NCBI RefSeq assembly: GCF_027942865.1
Contig: NC_134509.1
Span: forward strand, 7,726,254-7,790,253
Source of the DNA: Odontesthes bonariensis
Lineage: Eukaryota; Chordata; Actinopteri; Atheriniformes; Atherinopsidae
Length of the DNA stretch: 64,000 bases
Direction: 5' to 3'
The notes beneath the pieces are model-generated. The model had not been told where the DNA came from. It saw only the letters and a program-made list of their open reading frames with translations, and did no database searches. Shown here piece after piece: positions 44,017 through 56,000 of the stretch (position 1 is its first letter; every line of letters begins with the position of its first letter). A program made the position numbers and the translations under genes.

Positions 44017-47000
44017 CACATATATATATCACATATATACACATATATATATCACAGTGCAAATATTTCCTTTTTGTTAGTCTGAAACAGAACTGAGGCG
44101 CTAACCCAGCCTTCATCTGCGAGGCAGAGGGGACAGCGGCATGGTTATAAGCTACGTTTCCATTCATGATGAGTAACATTACACGGACAAACACGCTGCT
44201 GTTGTAATGCTGTGTATTTTTCAACAGTCGTGACAGAGCTCTAAAGTAATTGAGTGGAGTACATAAACATGTTTCAGTCACAGCTTCAGTCTAATCTTTC
44301 TCTCCTCTGAATGATCACGATCGGAATTCTTTTCATGGATTTAAACCTGCATGTCAGCAACTTCAGTGACGGAGCGACGGAACAAGAAAGCTGATCGGTT
44401 ATTACATACCGATGGGAAAAGGCTTTTTTTAATTTTTAGTTTGTGACATAGTATACAATAAAAATACGTTTTAAGGCTTTATCTGTCTATTTTTTCTCAT
44501 AATTCTATTTATAATAAATAAATATCTTGAGACTCGGGACCTTACAATCACTGACCAAGTTGGTAACCTCGGAGTGTTGATAGACTCAGATCTGACTTTC
44601 AGCAGCCACATCAAAGCTGTCACCAAGGCAGCTTTTTACCACCTCAGAAACATCAACAGAATTAAAGGTTTCCTCTCCCAAAAAGACCAGGAGAAACTCA
44701 TCCATGCATTCATCTCCAGTAGACTTGATCACTGTAACGCTCTTTTAACTGGACTCATCCAGAACGCTGCTGCTGGAGTTTTAACCCGGACTAAGAGATC
44801 TGAACACATCACACCAGTTTTAATATCTTTACACTGGCTTCCAGTCAGTCACAGAATAGATTTTAAAAGCCTGCTGATGGTTTACAAATCCCAGAACGGT
44901 TTAGGGCCAAAATACATCTGTGATATGTTCAGAGAATATAAAGCCAGCAGAGCTCTTAGATCCAAGGACTCAGGTCAGCTGGTCCAGTCCAGAGTCCAGA
45001 CTGAACATGGAGAAGCAGCATTTAGCTGTTATGCTGCAAACAAGTGGAACAACTGCCAGTGGAGATTAAACTTTCACCAAATTTCTCATGTGTCTATGCA
45101 TGAAATCTGCACGCTATCTTTTAATTTATCTGGACTGTTGCTTGTTTTTAAATTCATTTAAATGATTTTATTTGTTTCTCTTTATATTCTTTTATGTATT
45201 TTTAATGCTTCTTCCACTCCCTGCTGCAATGCTTTTATTCTATGTAAAGCACTTTGAATTGTTTTGTACATGAAATGTGCTATATAAATAAATTTGATTT
45301 GATTTGATTTTGATTTATAATTATAATATAATTCTCTTAATGAGTCTTATTACTCCCGAGTTTAACATATCACACAATCAGGTGATCAAAGTTTAATTTC
45401 TGAAAAAATCTTTTTTTCACTGTGATGATGTGAAACATCTAAATGTAGTCCTTTTCAACTAATTTCCGTCTCACCTTATCAACAGTGGCCTCTGGATTAG
45501 CCTCCTCGATGCCCAGCTCTCGGCGTTGTTCTGCCCTCACCTCTGCATAGCTGCATTTTTGACAAAAAAGTATTCCAGAACAATCAATGAAGACGCAAGA
45601 ATTCAGGGTGTATGTGACACGTGATGATCGGGAAGGAGTTTTAAGTTTTAAGCTGGCTGTACCTGACTACTGTGTGTGTGCAGACTATAAACTCTGGTCG
45701 AGAGTTCCACTGATGATAGGTGATGTAGTAGTGTGTCTGCAGCCAAATCCACTGTTGACCTTTAGTTAGGAAACGGTAGTAGCATGACTTCCCTTTACCG
45801 TACTGCATCACTGCATCAGAGAGAGGGCCAGAGTCAGGAGAGAGCGAGCACGTTACAGACGACAAGAATCTTCCTTGAATGAGAAAATGTGAAAGACTCA
45901 CGGTGCTCATGACATTTGGCCAGTGTCTCCAGGTCATCCACATGGTAATAGTCATACCCTGATGTTCCCAGGACCTCAAAAGGCAGGTAGCCTATGATTG
46001 GTGGAGCTCTGAGAAGAGGAAGAGGTATGTCACTCACTAAACTGCTGATGGGAGAATCTGCTGAGGAGGTAATAACGGTAGAAAGAGGCAGCGCATTCTC
46101 ATTTTCAAAGTAAGTTTCTTACCAGATAATCAAATTCAGCTGTTATATACATTCGCTGTTTGTTAGTAACACGATCTGGACTATATTTGCATTTAAAATG
46201 CAGCAATTTACCAGTGAAACAGGCTGGTCTGCATGCGTGTTTCATGTTTGATCCATGTACACTGGTGTTGGTGGCAAGACTTTGAATGCATCTGTGGCTG
46301 TCGATCCCTTTCGTTGACGTTTTTTGTGGACTTTTGTCCAAACTCCGCTTTTTCTAGTAAAATCAAAACGTTTTACTGAGGATGGATTTGCCGGTGCACT
46401 GTAGACCGTGTCAGCTCTGTCTGTCGAACGCTCTGTTCATTATTAGCTCACAAACAGTGATGGTGAGCATCCGTGCCACTTTAATTGCTTTCACCACATA
46501 TCGGATGTCTGTGGAGCCGTCTGATACACTGTTTAATTGGCGTGCAGTCTTAGCTGGTTCTGTGAACTGCTGGGGTATTAATGGTGCAGACCCACTCTTA
46601 TGTTTACATACTCTCACCATGACTCTGACGGATCTGCCTTCAAAACCTTAAGGACTTTTAACTGAGCCGCCGACCGGTTTGTGGTACAGTTTATTTGATC
46701 CTGGGGTTCGAATGCTGATGTAATTATATTCTAAATGACAAAATCAGATCAAGATTCTAGTCAGTTTATCGTTACAATAGCTACAGCTGGGCACTGCAGC
46801 AAAAAGAGAGCAGTGTTGTTGGAACAGAGGGGTGTTAATAGGGGTGGGACGATATACTTTGGTCACGATTCGATTGTATCCTGATTCTAAGGTGTCGATT
46901 CGATTTGTATCACGATTCTTGATAATTGCGATTCTACAAGTATTGCGATTCGATATAATCAGTAATTGCAGTTTTCTTCCTCCTTAAAAAAACAAACAAG

Positions 47001-50000
47001 TTGAATCATACACTTCTAGAATGAATGTCATTCCCATAAACGATACACATCAAGTCTGTGTCAGTCAGTCCAGCAGCTGACATTTATTTCAACTGAGACA
47101 AAAAGAGGTACTTAACATGAACAGCATTTTTTTAAAGTTTACAGTTACAAAATGAATTCAAATGTCCACACAGCACAAATGTGGGCTAGGTTTAACATAA
47201 CTTAATGTAATGAATTGATGAAGTTTTTCTGTACACGGATATGATGTAATATAATCGATTTTGGGGAGAAAAATCGATTATTAAAATCATCCCATTAAAA
47301 ATCGTGATATGTACATGAATCGATTTTTTCGCCCACCCCTAGTTGTTAACAACAGGCAAACGGTGAAGCCAACGAAGCAGCGGTGAGCGACCTCTGGGTC
47401 ACACTTCTGAATGTCAATGAGGTCAAGTTCTTTGCCAACTTTCCTCGTTGGAGGCCTACAAATCTTTTTAAGATCAAATGAGCAGATCAGGGGCGGGAAG
47501 TTAGCAGGGCTCTGATTGTCTAAGTGGATGTTCATGTAACCTAAGATGAGTAGAGGGGATTTTTTTTGTAATGGAAAACAACAAAGTGGCAGTTTGCCTT
47601 TCAGATCCTCAGACAGGTAGACTCAGTGATCTTTTAATGGGGTGGATTACAACCAGCAGATTACGCAGCAATAAGGCACAATCATCCCACTTAGACCTGT
47701 TTAACATATCAGCACTTTTTATCTTTCAAGCTTGCAAGCACATTTACAAGCACTGCATTATCAGTTATCGACACAAGGGTTGGATTTTTTTTGGGGGGGT
47801 ATATATTAAATTTATGGACAAAGTCAGTCATTTACAATACAAAAGAAAAAAATTGGACACAACATGCCCATTCCCCAGACTAATTAACACCAGGAAGGTG
47901 TGTGTGTGTATTTTGCCCAACGCTGAGTTTAGACAGAGTATATTGGTAGCTGACAGAGCAAAACACAATCGAATGCGTCTATCCGTGTGTTTACCTATGG
48001 TCTAAGAAGAGGAATTTCCATTCTAGACTGTGCCTCGAGGTGAATTCTTCATTGGGCTCCTCTACTGTACACATTTCCTACGAATGCAAAAGAAAAAAAA
48101 GAATCAAGCATGAGACCTAGAGAAGAGGTATTTCAAATAAAAATGACAAATCAAAGACTCAAGTGTGTCTTTGTCGTGTCTTGACAATACCTTGATAAAC
48201 TGAGGTTTGGCCAATCGAACGGTGGCCACGAAGCACACCTGGTCATCGAAAGCGGGCTGTAGCGACCGCTGTAACACCCCTGCCAGGCCGTTCCTCGCTA
48301 TGTTGGGAACTGTCCAACAAACCAGACAGATTTATTTATTCAAGTCAAGGGATGTAGAGCACAGCTTTGAGTATAGCTCCAGACCACATAATGATTACTG
48401 TCACAGTTAGTGCATGCCTGATGGAGCTTTAATACATGAACGTGTCACGTGTATCATTGGAACAGAATGTAGTTCTAATATTTTCCACATAAAATGGGTT
48501 TAACAGAGTTCAATATTCTCTTCGCGTTGGTTCAACTGTAAAACTGCTTGCATAAAAACGATTGCGTAACTATAGTGACTTACCATTATTAAGAGACTTG
48601 AAGTTGCCGATGAACTTAACATACTCATAGACGGGGGGCTCTTTGGGGTCGATGGCCCCTCGCAGCATATGGCAGCAGAACTCCAAGTGATTCTTAGCTG
48701 GAGACAAACGACATAAAAAAAAAAAAGAGTCCAAGAAACTGGATAAACAAAACGATTAAAAAAAATTAATCAATGGGGCGGTCAGTGGCGTAGTGGGTTA
48801 AGCAGCCGCCCCATGTACAGAGGCTACAGTCCTCGCTGCAGCGGACCCCGGTTTGAGTCCTGCACCGGACGGCCCTTTGCTGCATGTCTTCCCCCTCTCT
48901 CTGCCCCCTGCTTCCTGTCTATCTCCAACTGTCCTATCATTAAAGGCATAAAAAGCCCAAAAAAAAAGAATCAAATTTGCATTGTGTTGCCAAGAATTAA
49001 CAGTGTAGCTGTTCCAGACTGAGAGGCAACAACGACAGCTGAAAATAATCGTTTGCCCCAGTTTCTACCGTTTTCAAAAATATAATCGAACTCATTTCAT
49101 TGAACTTATATGGGGGTTTTTTTTAGGTTGTCTTACTGCGTTTCTTTCCGACTTGCTTCGAATATAAAGGCTTAACACACAGTTTAATACATTCTAAAAA
49201 GGCATAAGATAGTGTATGATCACTTCACACACAAGACACACACCACTGTACAGTATTACTGAATTACTTGATACAAGCTGGAAGTACAAAATGACTGTGT
49301 GTTACTGACATTTCAGGTAATCAGTATTAAGGCTCTCTAGCTCAGTAGGGTGTGTGGACAGAGCCTTGTAGACTTCGGAGTGTTCTCCAACTGGCAGGAA
49401 GTTTAGCATGTTCTGGTCCACCAAGTCCGCCTGGGAAAAACACACACATTCGGCCATGAAAATACAAAACAAAAAGTGCATCCTGACATGTTTAACCTGA
49501 ACCACTAACACACACACACACAGACCCACACAAATCTCGTTTGTTGTGGTGCGTAACGAGCGGAGGACTTATACAAACTCGAGTTACTTACCGGTAGGTG
49601 TTCTAATAATGATGTGACACTTTCAGAGACATAGAGGATGTTCCCGTCAGTCATTATCGCTATAAAGAATCCATCCAAAGCCTGATAAAAGAGGCAACGA
49701 GAACAGAGTGAGATGTTGTTTCACGGCAAAAACAAGGCTGTCATGATGGGTCGGTCTTGGCTTATCAGAGCAAATTACAAATTCTAATTCAACCCAGAAA
49801 CTATATCATACAGCTATACGTGACAACTTTCTTAATCACAAAACATCTAAGCACATGTATATCTTTTGAGATGACTTTCTGATGAAGACCGATCCACAGC
49901 ATCAACATAACAGTCAGCATAACACCTGTGTTGTCACCAAACAGACCGAATTACAGCACAAAATATGAGATTTCTGACCTCCAGCATGAGCTGGGTGAAT

Positions 50001-51730
50001 TCCTCGTTGCTAAGAAATGGAGGCTTCCAGTCCTGTCTGATCTCACTTGACTCGGACTGGGCTGCGATTTCTGACAAAGGAGAGAGGATGTATCAGAATT
50101 TCTGGACAACAAAATAAAGGCTCTTTCAGGAGAATGGCGAGAGAGGAAAACAGGATGTGGCGAGACAACACAAACGACACGGGGGTTACACAAAGCAAAC
50201 CTTTTTTCAGACAAAAAGCCCTCAGCAAAAAACAAGACAGTCAAACAGCACAGCAGATAACACAGAGCAGCAGCTCAGTGCCAGCTGTTTCTTCATTAAC
50301 TTGTGCACCAAGGCATATTAGCCCATATACAGCACTTCGAAGCAAAGCGAAATCTCACTATATTAAAAAAAACAAAAAAAAACACAAAGTTTAAGTCACA
50401 TGAATAATTAAGAGGACTACACCCAGTCAAAAGATTAAAATTAGTTTACAGTTCACATGTCCAGTTTCAAGGTGCTTTAAAAAAAATCACGGCTTCAAAA
50501 CCAGTCAAAATTTCCGTCACACCGTCCTGTGGCATGAGCTGCTCTGTGTGGCCTGAAGACAGAAAGCGGAGGGATTCCAGGCTGTGTGCTGTGGAAAGTG
50601 ACATTCCCCCTCTGCTTAGAGCCAGGCTTCAATCAGCTGTGTATGATGGCAGTTGGCAGAAAATGACTAGGTTGGCTGCCTGGGAATACCATGATTTTTT
50701 TTTTTTAAATGGAGACGGAGCACAATTTGTAACAGAATCAGTATCAGTTGATTGTCATTCTTGGTGTTTTTGTGCTTTTACTACAATCAACGAGGTTATG
50801 GAATCCATTGCTTAAGATTATTTCAAAATAACAACACTTATTCATAAAGCAATAAAGGCCGATGCCTTCCCATGTGTAATAAAACAGCAATGACCACATG
50901 TAGAACAAGGAATATCCACCCAGTGAGGTGTTCCACATGAAAACAGGAAGTGAGGTGAGGACGATAGAAAGCCCCTGACCTTTGTGTTTACACAGGAAGT
51001 CAATGCTTTTCTGCAGGATGGTGGACTTGTCCATCTTCCTGGTGTTGCCTGGTAGCATCGTGCCAAGTTCTTTGATGAGGACATTGAACTGGTCTCTCCG
51101 CTTCTTCTCCGACTTGTTACGGGACACGCTACAAATCCAGAACACAACGATTAGATTCCACAGCTCGTGGGATCTCAGCCTTCGGTCGATAGCTCATAAA
51201 AAACGTCCAAACACAACAATAGCCAGTCTGCTTACCGTTTTGCCTTGTCCTTCTCATCTTCTTCCATCAACCCATCAAAGATACTACAATCATCCCTGCA
51301 GGTAGAGAAAAATATTTGACAGTCAAAGCGTTACCAGCTTGTTGGCAGCTTGAAAGCAGATATGCATTGGTAATAATAGCAGATGACGGCTAATGAGAGG
51401 ATTCCTGCAACACATGCCAGCGGTGGGTTTATTTTTGGGGCACACACAAACACAAAAAAAAAAAAAGTGACCGAGAGAAGGAAAGGGAATATGTTGTGCT
51501 TGCCAAGAGGGTTAAAGAGGTTATGGGCTTGCCTGAGTTTCAATTAGGAACAGTAACAATACTTTCTTTTCCATGGACAGATGTGATATAGAGTTTATGT
51601 GTGACTTTATATTAGAACATAAGCAAAAAGAAATGTATATGTGGACATTCACGTGTCTACGAATGTATAGAGTGCATAACATGGAAGACATCCTGCAATC
51701 TTGTGCGCTTTACCCTATACTTGATGTCAT
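38515..51730 (-). CDS. clock: Clock, circadian bHLH-PAS transcription factor, complete
   Basis: Twenty coding exons on the minus strand join in frame: 51714-51730, 51236-51295, 50980-51128, 49979-50070, 49592-49681, 49310-49430, 48584-48697, 48191-48309, 47995-48077, 45902-46008, 45663-45810, 45475-45550, 43341-43485, 43054-43157, 42226-42315, 41745-41903, 41238-41435, 39903-40096, 39627-39759, 39090-39224, then 38515-38838 with the stop. The product is 885 aa (human 846). It starts [20 protein letters not shown]. The bHLH (about 26-76) has [24 protein letters not shown] has [24 protein letters not shown] has [20 protein letters not shown] and [18 protein letters not shown]. Ser-rich [15 protein letters not shown] and the coiled [20 protein letters not shown] follow, then a Gln-rich activation region with Q33 (812-844). 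In the family it pairs with BMAL1 on E-boxes in the nucleus to drive per and cry. clockb is likely from gene order. Confidence 0.96.
38641..38739 (-). repeat. Clock polyglutamine tract, 33 uninterrupted Gln codons
   Basis: Thirty-three consecutive CAG/CAA triplets in the last clock exon. On the coding strand the order is 8 CAG, 5 CAA, a mixed CAA/CAG block, 6 CAA, 6 CAG, 1 CAA. One Arg codon then separates it from six more Gln codons. Confidence 0.97.
40848..41026 (+). mobile_element. L2-like LINE 3' fragment with internal deletions, in clock intron
   Basis: Matches the copy at 44.56-45.31 kb: CCAAAATACATCTGTGATAT, TTCAGAGAATATAAA, then a jump to GGACTGTTGCTTGTTTTTAA and the tail ATACAAATAAATTTGATTTG. 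About 190 bp of coding sequence and about 80 bp of UTR present in the longer copy are missing. Confidence 0.85.
41179..41225. repeat. (GT)n microsatellite in clock intron
   Basis: About 23 GT units ending 13 bp before a clock exon boundary (exon 41238-41435), on the 3' side of that exon in the clock transcript. Confidence 0.95.
43976..44052. repeat. TA/CATATA-rich microsatellite in clock intron
   Basis: A run of (TA)n followed by interrupted TATATATCACATATATAC units. Confidence 0.85.
44560..45311 (+). mobile_element. L2-like LINE, 5'-truncated, in clock intron
   Basis: Continuous reading of the reverse-transcriptase C-terminal part: [82 protein letters not shown] and [13 protein letters not shown]. 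The tail reads GTGCTATATAAATAAATTTG and then repeats TGATT. There is a deletion after LLTGL compared with other L2 copies. It lies opposite in direction to clock, between exons 43341-43485 and 45475-45550. Confidence 0.88.
46839..47341. mobile_element. hAT-like MITE in clock intron
   Basis: A 503-bp element with inverted ends TAGGGGTGGG / CCCACCCCTA, internal repeats of CGATTCGAT and TCGATT, and near-identical 8-bp flanks GGTGTTAA (46831-46838) and GTTGTTAA (47342-47349). An 8-bp target duplication and this internal sequence fit non-autonomous hAT elements common in fish. No transposase was seen. Confidence 0.85.
48774..48968 (+). mobile_element. tRNA-derived SINE in clock intron
   Basis: The head carries a pol III box A (TGGCGTAGTGGG, 48786-48797) and box B (GGTTTGAGTCC, 48850-48860, one change from consensus) at tRNA-like spacing. 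A CT-rich body (CTTCCCCCTCTCTCTGCCCC) and a short A-rich tail follow. AATCAA on both sides may be a short target duplication. The family name is not determined. Confidence 0.8.
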
Positions 51731-51742
51731 GGTGGCTGCTGA

Positions 51743-51790
51743 TCAGGGCTGTGGCTGCAGTGATTTCTTCTTTAGGCGTGAGGTAGGCAT
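51743..51790 (-). promoter_or_regulatory. Upstream ORF in the clock leader, 15 codons
   Basis: On the minus strand an ATG at 51790 opens a 15-codon frame (MPTSRLKKKSLQPQP) closed by TGA at 51745-51743. That is 12 bases before the clock ATG. It lies in the same exon (51714-51802, acceptor at 51803-51804) as the main start, which has a good Kozak context (GCCACCATGA). Such frames often reduce or tune translation of the main frame. No effect is shown by the sequence alone. Confidence 0.6.
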
Positions 51791-52059
51791 TTGGAAGAGC
51801 ACCTGGAGAAGCAAAAAAAAAAAAAACAGAGCAAATAAGTCTCATACAGCCATTCAGTAGATTAACAACATCCAAGTGGTCACTGAATGCACTGCGACAA
51901 GGGGCGTGAAAATGGTGTTCCTGTGCCATGTCAGCATTTGTTCTGAACCACGTTATCACAGTCTCAAGATCTCAATAAGACCACCGTTTGTAACTGCAGA
52001 TCTTTTTTTAGGGGGGGGCAGAGGGTATTTTTCCAACTAAAGGGGATCATTCTTCTCGG

Positions 52060-52965
52060 CCTCTATGGGACTATGGTATGGTGGTGGAGAGAAAAGTACA
52101 GCCGATGGACAGACCTTTTTTTGCCTGGTCTTGGAACACTGGACCAGATCTTTACCTAGGCAAGGTTACAGAGGAGTTTGCCCAACCGGTCTTCTCGTGT
52201 TTTGTTGACTAGGACAACACTTAGAACAGTGGTCCCCATGGTGTCCTCTGGGAGGTGCTTCTGGAGGGTGGGATATCGGGTCCTTTGCTACAGGCTATTT
52301 TCGTTCTCGGTACATCTAGAGAAAGAGCCTGGTTCCCATTGCCCATCTTAGGTCGGACTCATTACATTACATTACATTACGGTCATTTTGCAGACGCTTT
52401 TAACCAAAGCGACTTACAATAAGTGCGTTCAACATCGGTAAGCAAAAGAACTTCAGGTCACAAGAAATCATAAGTGCATTTCCTTACAATACCAAACAGC
52501 GAGGAGCAAAACTAGTGCTAGAAGAGCAAAACTAGTTGGGTGTTGGACTCTGCCAGGGCAGCACTTTGTCACCAATTTTGTTCACAGCAGTAATGGACAG
52601 ATTTTTTAGGTGCAGCCAGGGAGCAGAGGTGATCTGCTTGGCTTCAATGAGACTTTCAGCTGGCACTGGTGAGGTTTGGAGCGGAGTGTGATTCAGCTGA
52701 GATGAGAACAAGGGTGAGGGGCTCAGTCATTCAGGAGGATTCAGAGTAGAGTAGCTACTCCTTCACATCTAAAGGAGTCAGTTCACGCAATTAGGACATC
52801 TAGTCAGGATGGATTCTGGACTGTTCACACAGGAGGTGTTTTGGGCATGTCGAGGCCTCGGGGGAGACCAAGGAGACGCTGAAGAGATTACATCTCTCGA
52901 CTGGCTTGGGAACGCCTGAGAGTTCCTCAGGGGAGAAGGAGGTCTCGAGATCTCTGCTCAGACAC
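52060..52965 (+). mobile_element. Degenerate Rex3/RTE-like LINE fragment in the clock 5' intron
   Basis: Recognisable Rex3/RTE reverse-transcriptase segments: TTGGAACACTGGACCAG, TTTGCCCAACCGGTC, GTTGGACTCTGCCAGGGCAG with CACTTTGTCACCAATTTTGTTC, GGGTGAGGGGCTCAGTCATTC, GTCGAGGCCTCGGGGGAGACC and CGACTGGCTTGGGAACGCC. Frames are broken and the middle of the reverse transcriptase (including the catalytic region) is deleted near 52650-52700. An L2-type tail is inserted at 52360-52535. Confidence 0.8.
52360..52535 (-). mobile_element. L2-like LINE 3' end nested in the Rex3-like fragment
   Basis: Near-identical in order to 62573-62730: ATTACATTACGGTCATTTTG, CAGACGCTTTT, GCGACTTACAATAAGTG and GAACTTCAGGTCACAAGAAA. 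Only the 3' terminus is present, and the GAGCAAAACTAGT block is locally duplicated. Confidence 0.85.
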
Positions 52966-53897
52966 CCCCCCCCCCCCAAGAAATTGGTAAGCAGCAGGAA
53001 ATTCATGCATGCATGTCAAATAAACATTATTCCTTCCAATCAGAACCGATCAGGTCAAAAGAACTGTGAGAGATCACAAAGTCCTGGCTGATAGATGCAA
53101 AAAAGAAAAACAAATAGACAAATCCTGTATTCACTGGTTAATGTAATCATGTCCCATCAGGAACAATCGACCTTTTGCAAAGCACCCATTTTTAAATGAC
53201 ATAATAGGTAACTACAGGTGGTACTGATGTGATTACCAATGGTTGGATTCTATTTAAGTGCTAAGCCATCAAGTCACTTTAACTCCAACTATTTCATGCC
53301 AAAATGTCTGGTCAGTAAAACCTTCCAACCATACTGCAATATCTGCTATGGGACATATGGGGCAGATTACAACCGATTTCCCCACAAAAAAAAAGCCAAC
53401 AATCTGTAAAACTAATGCAGACGTACTGTAGCAGAGCTACAATTGTGTCCGTTTCATCGCTTCTCACCCCACTGCAGCTTTTGCACGAGTCTTGTCTCAG
53501 GTGTTGTAGAAAGGGTTTGGGGTCCAAGCTGACTCTATGGTCAAAAGTGGTGTTGAGGTCATTGAGGACACGGGAAGGCAACAAACCACGGGAAACACAT
53601 GGTGGCCAACCAAACCTGCTGGAGAAATCACAGCACAAGACAACAGGTCAGTCTGGAGACTGAATTTAGTCAATTTCCATCTTCGCGGTTCTCTGAAGGA
53701 AAATTCTGTCTGTCTGAACTGTCCGTTTATTTCTAAATAGCTGCCAATTTAGCTAATTAAAGTCTCTCATTTTACAAATTAATGGTTCTAGAATCTCAGT
53801 ATAATGCGCCATAACATCATTTAAGTGTCACCAATAAATATGAATGCAATAAAGAGAACGTAAAACAAATGTTTCAGCGACTCCTTCTTCAACTTAC

Positions 53898-53982
53898 CCT
53901 CCGGAATGTATTTTACGCTCAAAACTAGCTGTTGTGGATCGTGGCCTTGCAGGCAGTGACAAAACTTCACATCACACCCGAC
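53898..53982 (-). other. Putative clock 5' non-coding exon
   Basis: An 85-bp segment with a good acceptor (GTGTTACAG) and donor (GAGG|GTAAGTT) on the minus strand, between the likely promoter and the ATG exon. It contains an ATG immediately followed by TGA, which would be a minimal start-stop frame in the leader. One frame is open across it (VGCDVKFCHCLQGHDPQ...), but I see no coding partner. Assignment to clock is by position and splice sites. Confidence 0.4.
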
Positions 53983-55779
53983 CTGTAACACACACACACA
54001 CAGAAAAAAAAAGCCTTGAATTATTCTTTTAAATGCCACACCATGGAAGCTGTGAAAATCAAGCAGGAATGTAAATATATTACATAAAAAGGAAAAGTTT
54101 GTGCATGAGCATTTGGGCAGCACCAGAAGATAACACGTCACACACGCAGCATAAGAGCAGAGAGTTGGTGACGTCCACAGATGTCAAATTTCTAAGAAGT
54201 TTGTGAAAGCCACTAAAAAGATTACAAAAAAATGACAAAACTTTGTTCTTTTTAAGTCTAACTCTGAAAAATCTGTATCACAAGTGGAATCTATATTAAA
54301 CATTAACATCTGCACCATCTCAAAAATCCAGTACGGCCCTGTGTTCAGTCCCAGCACTCGTGCTAGTATCATGGAGGATTGGACGTCACGTTATTGGGGA
54401 AAAATGGCAATCATGTTACCTTTAGGTCTGACCAACAGTCCAAATATACCCATTTTACAGAGATACGACACACAGACAAGCAGACGCTGCGGCCAATAAA
54501 AGGTTTTACATTAAAACCTGACTCACATTACAATGGTATGTTGGCGTTTTGGCTTTAAATGAAGTGGTCATCCGCGTTATAATAATTACAGCATGTAAAC
54601 TGTTACAGAATGGCTGGAAAGACTTATTTATAAACTTATCAAATAGTCTCCCATCATCACCTACAGGGGATCACAGCCTCTGAATGACTCCGATCTGAAT
54701 AGATTTGGCCACAAACATGACTGTAGGCAGGAAGGTCACAGGGGCAACAAAAAGACACAAAGACCAACAGATGACATTACCATCCAGCTGGAATCTCTCA
54801 CTTATTTCAATATTCCAATGAACAGCCTTAATGAATACATCTGGTGTCCTCTGAGTTCTAATTCTAGATGCTGACCCATGTTCATGAGCTGCTGATGGCC
54901 AATAAGTGAAGCCTCATTAAACTGAGGCTTTTTCTCTGAGTAAAGAACATGCTGTGCGAGATCACGAATGAATAGACTTTGGCATTGGCAATATGGCCGC
55001 ACACTTCGTAGTGTTGTCGACCAAAAAAAGCTGCTAGCTATATGGCATGGGAACATTTAACATACATTTTTATGCCACGAGTGTTGTTATACAACCGAGA
55101 CAGCAACACATACAGCTAGCGAGCGAGCTAACTAAGCTGGCTACCGAAAACTGCCCATTTAACTCAGAGATTTAATGCTCTTACTGTATCCGTTTGTTCG
55201 TGCCACACTCGCAAATATTGAATGACACAGTTATGACAGTTACAGCGTTTCACGTTTAAGTGTAATAAGCAGGGAAAATGAGTCTCAATAATGAGCAAGC
55301 TGACGACGAGCCTGGAGCTGTCACGCAACAATTGACATTGAACACAAAATAATCTCCAAAAAATATAACCGTTGGTACACAAATACCGCGAGGGAACGAA
55401 CCTAAACATTCGCAACGGGGCAACGTCCACGGAACAAGCCGACAAAAACATAAACATCAGCGGCTGAGAAATGTTCCAAGACCGGGGATGGTGGAATGGA
55501 TGTATGTACACACATACATGGTCAACACGTACACACACATTATCGAGGACATGCGCACGCACGCGCTCGCCCACTCGTGCACACAGATACTGGCTGCTCA
55601 GAATGTGGGTCACTGGGCCTTGCTCTCCCTCAAGCGTGCGGAAACAGTCCTGAAAGCCTGGCTCTGCAGTCCGACCGCTTCCGCACGTAAAAAAAAAAAA
55701 AACCACCGTTCACAAACAACAACGGCCGTGCTATTTCTCGACACGCTTTGGTTTTTATAAGCATTAAAAACCCCTTTAC

Positions 55780-56000
55780 CTTCACGAATAGTCGACAGCT
55801 GCCTCCGTGTTTGGCTTACTTGAGCGTTGCATCGAGGCGGTGGGGGCCAGGAGGACTTCGGGTTGGGGAGAAAAACAGGAGGCCTACTTCATATTACGGC
55901 GTACAGTCATGCGCAGTAGAGACAGTAGGGCGCACTATTTTGCAAGTACAGTAGCAGCAAAAACGGAGGGAACCGCTGACTGATCTTCGAAGGGGAAATG
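55780..56000 (-). promoter_or_regulatory. Probable clock promoter and first exon region
   Basis: A CpG-containing stretch upstream of the clock coding exons with two candidate first-exon donors on the minus strand (exon ends at 55820, CTCAA|GTAAGC, or 55780, GAAG|GTAAAG). Exon 1 cannot be fixed by eye. Mammalian clock also has non-coding first exons far from the ATG. Confidence 0.35.

Noticed and set aside
45618-45623. CACGTG E-box in a clock intron
   Set aside because: A single hexamer is expected by chance. No tandem E-box or conserved context was seen.
46382-46651. 89-codon plus-strand open frame in a clock intron
   Set aside because: No family resemblance and overlapped by a minus-strand open frame of similar length. 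Probably chance or an old repeat.
49306-49310. Alternative donor GTAACA for the clock exon ending at 49310
   Set aside because: Using it shifts the frame into a stop at the next exon. GTCAGT at 49309 keeps YLKSKNHLEF, matching the family.
53898-53982. Reading the 85-bp exon as coding (VGCDVKFCHCLQGHDPQ...)
   Set aside because: The frame has no adjoining coding exon or recognised family. A non-coding clock leader exon is the simpler explanation.
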